Assembly: GCF_921293095.1 (NCBI RefSeq)
Contig: NC_060258.1
Location: forward strand, 310,001-374,000
DNA length: 64,000 nt
Reading direction: 5' to 3'
Origin: Ischnura elegans
Taxonomy: Eukaryota; Arthropoda; Insecta; Odonata; Coenagrionidae
Both the position numbers and the translations under genes were made by a program. Under the pieces are notes generated by a model. That model saw only the letters and a list, made by a program, of their open reading frames with translations. It had not been told where the DNA came from and made no database searches. Shown piece by piece: positions 11,310 to 22,305 of the stretch; within the stretch, counting starts at the first letter, position 1, and each line of letters opens with the position of its first letter.

Positions 11310-13370
11310 GTTCTATCATGCCAAACCAATCCAAAAACGTTGAATACATTTGGTACCATGGTACAGCGGCAAATGCAGATGTTCCAAAACATGAATACCA
11401 ACTTATACTTGTATTCGAGACTCTCATCCAACCTGATAAAGAGTGCGCGGTAAGTGGTAATGACGTGTTTCGGCTAGATGGAATCAAAACAATAGGAGGC
11501 AAGAGGGTTGTGGGAGCTGCGATCCTAATTAAAGACGAACTAGAGTACCTACGAGGAGATTGAAAACACACAATTAAAAGTCTTGAAGCAGTTGGTACTA
11601 AAATAGATACGGAAACTGAAGAAGTAGTCATTTACTCATGCTAATTACCTCCAACGAAAAAGTTCAAGACAACTGACTTTGATTTTTAATAGACGACGAC
11701 AAGCCAGTTATCTGCGGAGGAGAATTTAACTGCAAACATACGATGTGGCACTTCCCCAAAAGACAGTAACAATGGGAAGCTATTATATAAATGGACACAG
11801 GAAAATAAACTATGAATAATGGGGAACATGCACAATTTTTTTAAAGTACTTGAATATAAAGCTCCCTGCCTCAAATGTACTCACAAAAAAACTAATGCGA
11901 AAATTTCGCGGATGAATAATGCTTTTTAGCTGAGTTATGAGTCTTTAAAAATAGACCTTCAACGGATGCTTGAAAACACGACGTCATCGGAGCGTGACGT
12001 CACGGCACGGTATCCACTGATGACAGACTGAGATAAGTGAATAGAAAATCGATCTTCGTTGGCTCAAATGCAAATTAGGCGAAAATAATTGCTGTTTTAA
12101 TGTCAAAATGCTGACTGTAAATATATTAGGTTGCCAAGGCCTTGTTGAAACAAATAAAGTGGATTGTTTGGGGGAGATTTGGAAAGATTAAATGAAAATA
12201 AGTTGGTTGCAGATTGTGATCTACGTTGGACACCCATATCATTTGGTTAGTGGAATAAGTGTATTGCAGCAAGGATATTCAATAGACAAACGTGTGGAAA
12301 CCATATATATCGTGTTTAGTACCGTGCGATGATGTCAGAAGGCGTTTCAGGTCACGTGACTTCAAGCGATATTTGAGCATTTTTAATTAGCATTTATTGA
12401 CGTTTGTGGAGCACTAGGAGAATTTTGGCTTATATATTTGGACTCGTGAGAAAATTTTCTATTCAATGAGACTAACTAGCATGATTAACAAATTTCATGC
12501 AGGTTCCCCATTGCACCTGACGTACTGACGAGGGTGCATGGCAAAAGCACCATTGACTTTGCTGTAACAAGAGGGCTAGATGCCCAGCTAAATCAATAAC
12601 ATTGAATTATCTGAGTGGTGATGACTAATTCATGTTAATTCATATTGACACAACTCCCATACTTGCTACAAATATTGTGTTATGAACTGGTAGACTGAGA
12701 GCTCTTCCGTAATACCGTGTCGCATGGAAATGAAAGACACGAAAATGAAGAAAACTTTGACATAAAGGCAAAACGTTGGAAGAGGCAATTAAAGAAGCAA
12801 TGGGCATTGCCATCCACAAAAAGTGCAAAAAACGACACATGAAGTTAAGTTAAACAATCATACTAAATACCTTAATAAGGAAAGCAACAGCGTAAGAAGA
12901 CTATACAAAGATATCAGCACGTCATACCTACAAAAAAATACTTTCGAGCACTAAACAGTGAAATTAAAAGACAAATGGGGACACTCATGAGAGAAAGGTG
13001 GGAAGACATACTAATCTCACTGAATAGAAAAACACGGCTAATGTTGGAAAATAAATAAAAATAAATCACTAAGACGAACTCCGCAGAGTGATCCAATTAT
13101 TAAATCTAACGAGAGGGAAATATTTAACATGAAATAAAAAGCTGACACAACGGCTAACATCTTAGGAAAAACCTTTTACAACAATAAACTGGCACTACAC
13201 ACTCCTATCGTGAGCGTAAACACTGAAAAATGAACATAAACCCAAATACCGTTCCGGCCATCACTCAAGATGAGCAAGTAGAGTCATTAAATGTCTACCA
13301 AGTAGAAAGGCCACCGGAAACGACAGCATCCCTAAAGATGAATGCAATCGATTTGGCTTTTACTTTGTAA
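11310..13370 (+). pseudogene. Jockey-like non-LTR retrotransposon remnant
   Basis: Consecutive broken frames on the plus strand read as an endonuclease: a segment ending KRVVGAAILIKDELEYLRGD, then EAVGTKIDTETEEVVIYSC, then GGEFNCKHTMWH, corresponding to the GDFNxKH motif of apurinic-like endonucleases with D changed to E. The reading resumes at about 12,500 (DVLTRVHGKSTIDFAVT) and reaches a KATGNDSIPKDE stretch near 13,305, the start of the RT domain, where it stops. Between about 11,905 and 12,480 the frame is interrupted by unrelated AT-rich DNA containing gacgtcat/gtgacgtcac motifs, probably a nested insertion. Clade assignment (Jockey) is from motif style only. Confidence 0.6.
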
Positions 13371-13399
13371 AGGTGCATGTTGAAATGAAAATACACAAC

Positions 13400-15200
13400 C
13401 CTGGTAATGTTTCACCGGAAAATTATTTATTGGTACGACGCGTTTCGACGATCAGGCGTCATTTTCTTGTACACTGTTTATTATATCGACAAACCAATAA
13501 ATACCCTAATTCTGGCAGGGAGGAGGGATAAGGGTTTTTCAGGGAGGGAAATTCGGGGTGGAGTGGGAGGGTTGGTGAGGGAATGGTTGGAATGCATGAC
13601 TAAGCCCACGCTAGGAGAGGCAGGTAAGGTTCCTCGGCCGGAAGAAAGGGTCGGTTTGGATAGGGGTAAGTTGTGAAGGTTAAGTGCAGAGGTAATGAGA
13701 GGTGAGTTTCTCAGGAAGGCAATGTCATTAAGAACATGTCCCAAACTCAAATTTCTTTTGATCTCTAACTCTTCCAGGACATCCATCTTCCTCCCCTTCT
13801 TGACTTTGTGTAAAATGTTGATTAAATGTGGGATTGTTGTGAATATTCCGTGCGAAAACACCTTTTGTGCTCTTCTCTTCTCATCAGGAACGCCCTACCG
13901 GTCTGCCCCACATACACTGAAGTTGAGTTTGTATATCCCGTTGCCTTCCAACTTCTTCACTTTATCTTTTGTTCTTTTAAGGAGATTCCTTAAGTTTGCG
14001 TGGTTGTAAAACGCTGGTCTGTGTTCTTTGGGGAAAACTGGTTAGTTTTCTGTCAGCCATCCGTTATACGGTAGTTTACACCATTTAAACTCACTGTTTT
14101 TTTTCTTATTTTGGTATAAAATGTTACTGGCTCCTTTAATTGTTTTTCTTAAATATTTTTCTATGAAATCGTCCGAATAACCATTCCTTGTAGCTAAAAA
14201 TTTAATAGTACTTATTCAGTTCTTTTTCGAATTTGTTTTTAGAAAGGGGATGTCTAGCAGCCGGTTAATTAAGTAGTGGAAAGTGGATAGTTTTGTAAGT
14301 GGTGACGGGAGGTGGCTGGTATGACATGATCTGTAGCGGAGTTTTTTTTCGGAAATTGGCGAAATCAAACTTTTCACTTGTCCTTGATATAGTCAAGTCA
14401 AGAAATTTTAGTTTTTCTTTGTTTTCAATCTCATAAGTGAATCAAATGTTGTTGGATTGGTAGTTCAGTGAGTTTAAAAAGATGTCTAAATGTCAAATTG
14501 AGCCCGTCCATACTACAAAAATGTTATCCACGTACCTGTACAAGCAGTTAAAATTTTTTATATCTATTGAGTCACTGGTAAATAGTATTTCTTCGAAGTC
14601 ATTCTTGAAAACGTTCGCGAGGAGGGGTGATAAGTGTGAGCCCGTGGCTTAACCTTCTTTTTGATGGTAATACTTGTCGTTGGAAATGAAATAGTTTTTT
14701 TCCGCAAAGACGGCGACTAATTTAACAAAATCACTTAGAAAGGGGTTCGTTGCACCCCAATTCTCTAACACTCTCTCAGCCACTTCCACAGCTTCCAACG
14801 CGGGTACATTAGTAAAAAGATTGGACACATCAAATGACACTAAAATACACTTGCCTTTGGGGAGCCCTTTTTTTGGGAAGTTTGTCATAAGTTTTACATT
14901 TTTTACCCCATATTTTGGTCGAAAGTTGGAAAGATCCCGGAACTGCTTGTTGAGAATGGCCGCTAACTTCCTTTTTGGGGCTGCCACACTGGAGACCACC
15001 GGCCTGATTGGAATATCACATTTGTGGATTTTTGGGAGTCCGAAAAATCTGGGTGCACACGGGTTCAGCATTATCATTTTATAAATTTCATTAGTACGTT
15101 GGATGTGGTTTTTAGTACTGCCTTCACCGATCTTTGAAATTTAGGGGTTGGGTCGTCGGGAAGTCTGCCTACCTCTCCTAGCGTGGGCTTAGTCACGCTT
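13400..15200 (-). pseudogene. Penelope-like element, nearly full RT plus GIY-YIG remnant
   Basis: Reading down the minus strand from about 15,195: TKPTLGEVGRLPDDPTPKFQ, PRFFGLPKIHK, IPIRPVVSSVAAPKRKLA, LVSFDVSNLFTNVPALEA, FISNDKYYHQKEG, then after a stop the YVD-N region (RT catalytic motif), KLKFLDLT, the GIY-YIG start GNGIYKL near 13,940, and the C-terminus LEELEIKRNLSLGHVLND. Stops and frameshifts break it in several places. The 3' end near 13,440 has gcctgatcgtcgaaacgcg, the kind of terminal sequence that carries hammerhead-related motifs in PLEs. A short piece of the 5' coding part (actaagcccacgctaggag) recurs in opposite orientation near 13,597. Confidence 0.8.
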
Positions 15201-15218
15201 GGAGATTAAGCGCGCGTT

Positions 15219-15480
15219 TATTTACTTGTTGAAATTAAACCACTATATTGCATAACCATTTGGGCAGTTGACTGTGGAGTGAATTTTGACTACCTTTTCC
15301 ACGTCGTCCAGCACCGCTTCAAGGCCCCTAACTATTAACTGCATGTGCGATGTGTCACGGCCTACGCTTCTTCTCCCCTTCAAGGGAAAACTCCTATAGA
15401 GTTCCTCAAAGCAGATTGAAAGCAATTTTTTGAGCCACCTCCGAGAAAGCAGTTGCTTGTTTTCAGTTCAGTATTACAAT
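15219..15480 (+). repeat. Left arm of inverted repeat pair with 17,010-17,311
   Basis: Roughly 260 bp that recurs inverted at 17,010-17,311. The strongest shared core is gggcagttgactgtggagtg and ttcaaggcccctaac. Outer ends coincide (tttatttacttgttg against its complement), consistent with terminal inverted repeats of a 2.1-kb non-autonomous element with an AT-rich interior. No target duplication could be read with confidence. Confidence 0.65.
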
Positions 15481-17009
15481 GCTTTGCTCAATATTCTGCG
15501 CCCAATAAAAGTTTCCCGAGGATTATATTGGAACAGCTTGTGACATACTGCAATGGAAAAGAAATGCGAAGCCGAATTGATTTAGGTAACGGAATATGTT
15601 ATGGCCATTTTAAGATTTAATAATTTCTTTCATGTAGTTATCCGAAGAAATTGATTAATTTGGTCAGGAAGCGATTTCTTTCACAGTGAAATGAGAGGAG
15701 TAAATATAATTTTTTGTAATTCATAATATCTTTAAATCTTGATTTTTAATCACATAGATGATCCATATGAATGCATATTTGATTAACAACATCAATTAAA
15801 AATTAGATCTTTATTAAAATAGATGTATCTGAACTAAGCGTTAAATGCTTTTCAATTTTATAATTTGGCATAAATTGAGTTTCAGAAAAGTATTATAAGT
15901 TTCACTTATTGAAAAAATATTTAGGAAACGGGAAAGACTACGGAAATTTGAATGGGTGGAAAGGAACTAAATGGAATTCGACTCTATTTTTGAGTTAATA
16001 GAAGGGAATGAATTTTATCTAGAATTTGTTTCCGTGGTAATCGAATTATTATTAATATTTCCTTGCTACCAGTTGATACATATCATGCACTGATATATTT
16101 TTCCTTGTTAATTTCTCGTTAAGGCATAATCAATCAATTGATTCTCGAATTTATTTCTTCTAATTCTAGTGAATATTTCTTTTGTTCAAATCCGATCTTT
16201 GATGCTAGCTTTCTTTATCAATTCCTGCATAATTTTCCTCATCTCTGGAACACACATGCTGTACCTTGCAGTCATTTACCTATCTACTCCGTTTTTGTGT
16301 CCAAATCGTTTTCCGCAAAATATTTAATGTCCACAATTAAACTAATTTATTTTTCTTTTGCTACGTAGACTGCTTCAGAAGTCCATGTTTGATGCACATT
16401 TCAATGATGCAACAATCATGAGAGTAAATCCTTCGTAAGAAAGTAAAAAGAAAATATCTGCTCCAAATGAGGTAAATTTTTTGTAAGCATCACGTGGTTT
16501 ACTGGAAATATATTTTTTGCGAAGACTGGGAAAATTCGACCACACTATAATATACGGGATGGTAAAAAAACATACTATCGTTCCTCTTAGATTAGTAGAG
16601 AATACTGGAAATTCGGCCATGAAATGAAGTTGTCGCAATTAATGGTAATTCATGTAATAGGAAGAGTAAAATGTCGTCATTGATAGGTAAAGGTAATTAG
16701 AAATCATTTTTATATATTAAAAAGTTAGTTTGTAAATTAACATAAATGTCATACAACCGCATTTCTGACGCGAAATTTCCTCTAATAATTGATTTTGAGA
16801 TTTATTCTATTCCTTAACTTGTTTTGAGTGCTAAAAGTAATATAAAGTTCGAAGTAGGGATTAAATACATAGCGGAAAACGCGAACAGTCCAATATTTAC
16901 ATGACTTAGAAATAACATAAGTTCCATAATAATGATGAAATAATTTTAAATGTATGCGTCATACTCATTTTGTGGGAAACTTTAAGGGTAAGTCTAACCT
17001 CTTTTAACT
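15481..17009. other. AT-rich interior between inverted repeats
   Basis: No domain, RNA gene or internal repeat recognised. Short open frames are composed of AT-rich codons and lack splice or family context. Confidence 0.4.
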
Positions 17010-17311
17010 TAATAATTTTCTCAATGTTTTTGAAGAAATACATACGCAGACGCCCAAAATTACCCGATTGAGAACTACTGAGTATGGGCGGCTTGTTATT
17101 CTGCCTTCGCTCAGCTCTGCAGAACTTCCGAGGAATTTTCCCATGAAATGAGGGAGGAGTAGTTGGCCGTGACGCATCGCACATACAGCTAATGTTAGGG
17201 GCCTTGAAGCTAGGTTGGACGACGCGGAAATAGTAGTCAAAATTCACTCCACAGTCAACTGCCCAAATGGCTATGCAATATGGTGGTTGAATTCCAACAA
17301 GTAAATAAGGG
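17010..17311 (-). repeat. Right arm of inverted repeat pair with 15,219-15,480
   Basis: Reverse-complement copy of the left arm. The minus strand here has an uninterrupted 141-codon frame (begins MAIEFLRPYLLVGIQ), but the other copy has stops in that frame, so I do not call a gene. Confidence 0.65.
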
Positions 17312-17411
17312 CGTAAGAATTCAATAGCCATGCAACGACCTATGGACCTAGTGATAGGTATTGCGAAGTTTTAAGATCAGAAAAATGTTGAAAGTGCGTG
17401 TGTGTAGATTA

Positions 17412-17490
17412 AGTCATCCGTCACTGGGACTTGATCCGTGGAACCTCTGATTCGAAGCATGATAGTTTACCCACTACACCACCGAAACTA
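17412..17490 (-). tRNA. tRNA-like sequence (degenerate tRNA or SINE head)
   Basis: On the minus strand an A-box-like ggtggtgtagtgggtaa is followed by an anticodon-arm-like atgcttcgaatcagagg and a B-box-like acggatcaagtccc. The middle part resembles a tRNA-Arg(TCG) anticodon arm, but stems are imperfect and the acceptor arm is not convincingly paired. Most likely a tRNA pseudogene or the head of a tRNA-derived SINE. Confidence 0.35.
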
Positions 17491-17879
17491 TAGCATTCTA
17501 AGGCAGTCTCAATGCCCAATATGTCGGCTGTGTCCACTATGTCCCGACGAGAGTAGATTCCATTGTAGGTGAGTCGAGGGCGAAGCATACCTCTGAGAAT
17601 ATGGCGAAAAATCCGTAGCTGGATCTTTTGCGCGTTCTCATGATGCGACGGGTATGATTATTTCCCCGGTATAAGTGATATATTGCTTTCAAAACTCCCG
17701 GTTGTATGAGAGCATTACGAGGGCAAAATTTTGGAACACAAGTAGTTCCTAAACTGGCCGCTCTCATACGCCAACGAGCTTTGCGTTAATTTTTTCCGCC
17801 ACTGTACAAATTAAAGGAAAATTTCCGAACAAAACTGTTTCGTACTTTATTGTTGTGGATTTATATATATTTGGTATAG

Positions 17880-20350
17880 GCGTAGACTCCCGGCTGAGCT
17901 TTTAAGCCACCGAGTGCGTCCACCGGGTTGCAGATGGTGGGTCAACCTCTACACACAGAGGTTAGCTGCGATATAAGCGAGTTAACTTGTCTAATCAGTC
18001 GAGTCGAGTACAAAAAGCGGCGGCATTCCGAGAGGTATGGGCCTATCCCTGGGGGTAAGATAGACCATCTAAATGATACATTAAACCTGTGAAGATGCCA
18101 TGACTTGGCAATAAGAGGCCGCCCACAATTATGCCTCACATAGACCGGTGGAGGATAGGGCAGCAGCACTTCTTCATATGAGTGAAGGTAGAGACCACGG
18201 CGGTCAGTACAGCTACAGTCATTTCACTACGGGCGTGGTGAAATTTACTTTAACGGCTGTAGTACTGCGATGTGGAAGGTAAGGGGAAACCACCACATTA
18301 TTATTCAAAGGAGTCCCAGCTACTCCAACTCTAAAGTAACTGATATAATGGAATTCTCTCAGGTAAAATATTCTGCTAGTTAATTAGTCCCCCATTCGGA
18401 TCTCCGGGGGGGGGGACTACCAGAGTGGGTACATCGGCCAAGTGAGATAAAGTTATGAGGACAGGTACATGGAACGTGAGATCACTAAACACCTGTTGTA
18501 TGCTAGAAAACCTTACGGTGCAGAAAAAAAGATCGAATACCGACGCGTTAGAAATCAGCGAAATGAAGTGGCCTGAGAAGGGAGACTTATAGAGTGGAAG
18601 CTATAGGATTATACACACAGGATCTCTAAACAGTGATGCTCGGGTTCGGATAATCCTCAGGAAGGGCGCCTGAATGCGTGTAAAAGGCTTCTTACAGTAC
18701 AATGAAACGATGGAAATGTTAAAGTTAGAGACTATGCCGGCAGATACCGTAGTGGTACAGGTTTACATGCCTACGACCGACTACGAGGATGAAGAGTTTG
18801 AAGTCGCCTGCGACGATACCAGGAACGTAATCAAACAGGTAAGAGGTGAAGAAAACCTTATTGTTTTAGGTGATTAGAAAACTGTCGTCGGCGATGATCA
18901 GGAAGGAAGAATAACAAAAAATATGCATTAAGAAATGAAAAATGGAAGAGGAGAAAATCTCCTGGAATTCTGCGCAGAACGCTAATTAGTGGTTGCAAAC
19001 CCGCTATTTTAGAATCTCTTTTGAAGAAGACACGCTTGGAAAATGCCTGGAGAAAAAAGGAGTTTTCAACTAGACTCTATTTTAGTGAAGCAGAGGTTTA
19101 GCGACCAGAAAAAGGGCCGTAAAAGCTACCCGGGGGCAGATACCGACAGCAATCATAATCTAATGATGATGAAATGCCACGTGAAATTCAAGAAATCAAA
19201 GAGTTCAGCGAAGAACGCATGGCAATAAGAGAAAAAAAGGAGCCAAAAAATCAAAAGGCCTTTCAATTAGAGGTGGAGAGCAAGGTAGGATTACATCAGA
19301 CTGAGAAATCAATGCAGAATAGCTGGACGAATGTCTAAAGTGGGATTCATGAGGCAACTACAGAAGTTTAAGGGAGAAGAAAATGTGTTAACAAAAATCC
19401 ATGAATCACGGATGAAGTCCTAGACCTCATTTAAGAACGGAGAAAGTATAAAATGCAAATACTGAGAAAGGGCAGGCTTGAAGCAAGAGAATAAAGAACG
19501 AAATTTGCCGCAAAGCAAGGAAAGTCAGGGAAGCGCGGATGATAAACATATGCGAGGACGTGCAAAATAACTTCCTACAAGGAAAGTGGAATCGGCCTAC
19601 AAAAAAGTGAGAAACCATTTCAAGGAATGAAGCATAAAATGTAGCACCATAAGGGACATGTGCGGAAGTTTTCTAATAGAAAGCGAACGAATACCTGGAG
19701 GAATTATACAACGGACGCCATTGTTGCTCAAAAATTATCGACGAAAAAGTGATGTAAAAATGGATAACATGGGAGCGGGCATCTTAAGATCGGAATTTGA
19801 CGCAGGAATAAGAGAATAGAGAAGGAATAGATAATATTCCAGCAGAGCTAATCAAAAATACAGGAGAAAAGGTATTAAAATCAACTCTAAAACTATGTGC
19901 AATATGTACTCAACAGGAGATTTCCCTAATGACTTCGAGAAAAACATCATCATTTCATTACCCAAGAAGAAGAGCAGAAAAGTGCAAATATTTTAGGCCC
20001 GAATAGAATTTTAGAATAAGCCCGACGACACACTCCTCGAATATTCTGGCAAGGATCATTTACAAGAGAATAGAACGAAGAGTTGAAAAAATCCTGGATG
20101 TTGACCAATTCGGATTTTAGATAGATCAGGGCACAAGGGAAGAAATTATGACTCTTATGCTGCTCATAGAGAAGAGAATAGAGAAGAACAACCCGACTTT
20201 CATTTGTAGATATAGAGATGGAATTGATAACGTTGAATAGCATTCAATGCTTAGAATTCTGAAAGAAATCTGAGTGCTCTGCAATGATCGAAGAATTATT
20301 CACAGTTTGTATGAACACCAATCCTTCAGCTGCGTAGATAAAAACTAAGT
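17880..20350 (+). pseudogene. RTE-like (CFDP2-like) retrotransposon remnant
   Basis: A GC-richer 5' leader (17,880-18,450) precedes RTGTWNVRSLNT, the start of the endonuclease of CFDP2-like/RTE-type elements. It continues with VVVQVYMPTTDYEDEEFEVA, EENLIVLGD (the GDWN motif cut by a stop), WKMPGEKRSFQLDSILVKQR and PGADTDSNHNLMMMKC. From about 19,840 degenerate RT follows: GDFPNDFEKNIIISLPKKK, then GTREEIMTLMLLIEKRIEKN and SMLRILKEI. Many stops and frameshifts; the 3' part of RT is missing. The clade name is from motif style and could be another CR1/RTE relative. Confidence 0.7.
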
Positions 20351-20434
20351 CCGGTAACACCCAAGATGAGGAAACTTATTTAATTGACATGTGGAGGCAA
20401 TAAATTATATTTGTTTTGCACATAATGTTCTTAC

Positions 20435-20515
20435 CTCGTTGTCCTCACGAAAACCAACAACTTCTGAACGATTTCGCGAACTTGAGCCACGGGTTTTAGG
20501 TCTTCCTCTAATCCC
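20435..20515 (-). CDS. Phase-2 exon B of the duplicated gene family
   Basis: An 81-bp exon (one base, 26 codons, two bases) between acceptor ttatttccatag and donor gtaagaac. Its paralogue at 51,915-51,995 has the same length, the same phase and the same splice positions, and the introns on both sides align, so this is well supported as coding. Residues conserved in both copies include LKPV, a V two residues on, an I and QK, then V..R.T, an amphipathic helix-like pattern. By eye about 22 of 81 bases differ between copies and about half of the residues change. No known family. Confidence 0.7.
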
Positions 20516-21687
20516 CTATGGAAATAAGAAAATTATGTTACTATGATTATGATAACATAGAAGAAATGCAAAAAATGAAAGAAAGAGATTAATCATGATC
20601 CGTTCACGATTATCAGCCCACATGCTCACTAGTCCAAAAGACAAACCTAATGACTTGTCAACAATTCATTCATCATGTAAAATTTTTTAAATTAACAGTC
20701 CATATATACAACATTCTTATTAAATATGTAAATTCTAATTAGAAAGTATTTTTTCGATGGATCTATAGAAAACAATAACCAGTAAACTCAATTTCAGAGG
20801 CCAAAAAGTCATAATATGGTGTTATTTGAAAAGACTCATCTCCCAAAAGGACGTTGAGGACAAGAAAAATAATGGCTTAATTTTAATTAAAGCAGAAACT
20901 TGCAAACTCCAAGTTTTTCATGAAAAATTATTGCCATATTCCCACTTCAAAGACGCAGGCCCAAAGCTAATCAACAGCAGCAAATGCCATTCACTGAGTT
21001 CATTGTTAGTCACTGCACTTATCCCTTCCTGGGAATAATAACAATTACTATTGTAATGCAAGTGATCCAGTTCATTGTCAGTACCCAGATAGCACCAAGT
21101 AAAAGAATTATCCGTTTCTTATGGTTTTCTTACGGAAAAAATTAACACATAAGTCCTATAACTAATGCTGTAAATTGATTGAATACAAACAACATCTATG
21201 GAAGTGCTGAAAGTTTGGCATTCATTTTGTCAGTACTCTGGTTTTGTGTCGGCCTGGTCGCAAGAAACCCATAAAAAGCTTACTTGATAAGCGCCTTCTT
21301 TATTTCTTCTTTTCGACTAATCTCAACGGCTTATAATGTGCTAGCTGGGTAATTATACTTTCAATGCGAACGTGGATAACTTCATTTTAATGCCTCAAAA
21401 TGTGTGGAACGTCTCTGCAGTATCACCAAAACGAGAAGATTAATGAAAAAAAATTGTAATTCATGATGAACAAAGCTTTAAAATGCTTCGAGAACAAAAA
21501 TTTTTTTCATGAAAAGTATAAAGTCCAAATGTTTAAATTCAAAATAATGGAACGCTGTACTTCCTGATAGGTATTCAGACTTCTGGTTTAGCATCACATG
21601 ATTCATGCTCAAAAAAGCCACACGAGTTCATTAAGTGTGCATGACACACATAAATGGACAATATATCGAGGAGAAGTTAACACTCAC

Positions 21688-21753
21688 CAATTGGTCATTA
21701 TTGCTCTCTGGATTTGAGAAATAACCACAAACAAGATGGTGCGCATCCTCATT
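21688..21753 (-). CDS. Phase-2 exon X of the duplicated gene family
   Basis: A 66-bp exon (one base, 21 codons, two bases) between acceptor gtgttttcag and donor gtgagtgt. The paralogue at 54,246-54,311 has identical length and splice sites and well-aligned introns. The encoded segment (starts MRMRTILFVVISQIQRA) keeps hydrophobic spacing and an RA pair with the paralogue, but only about 5 of 22 residues are the same. The exon differs at about 24 of 66 bases, clearly more than the adjoining intron. Confidence 0.65.
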
Positions 21754-22305
21754 CTGAAAACACAAAAGGAACACCAAACAAAATTAGTGTGAGATAACGA
21801 TGTTCCAAGAGATATTTGCATGGCAGGTTTTCGCCATAGCGCTGTGATGTCTATGGCCATAACTTCACATTGCATGAGAGTAACATTCTGTATACTTTAA
21901 ACAAATATCACTAGAAGCTGAAGAGAATGGTATTAATAGAAGAATAAAGAATAAAATTTTAAAATAATTAGAGGGTTACCTTTTAATGTTTCGATTTTTT
22001 AAAGAAATATATTTTTATTAAGGTTGGATGGTTAATAATAGTATGTACCGAGATGTAATGAAATTTATAGCAATTATTGTTCATATAATTTTGATAAAAA
22101 TCACAAACTCGTTCTCTACTATATGGTATTCCATTATACGTTTCCTAGGAATATCAACTTATACTTACACCACTACATTGTTTAGTTAACGCGGCCCGGG
22201 TTTCAATAAGTAATCATCATCTTCAGACGCAAATTATGATGTTCTTTTCTTATAAGTGTTAACTAGCTAACGGAGGAAGAGGATGATTTTAAAAACGGAC
22301 GTCAG

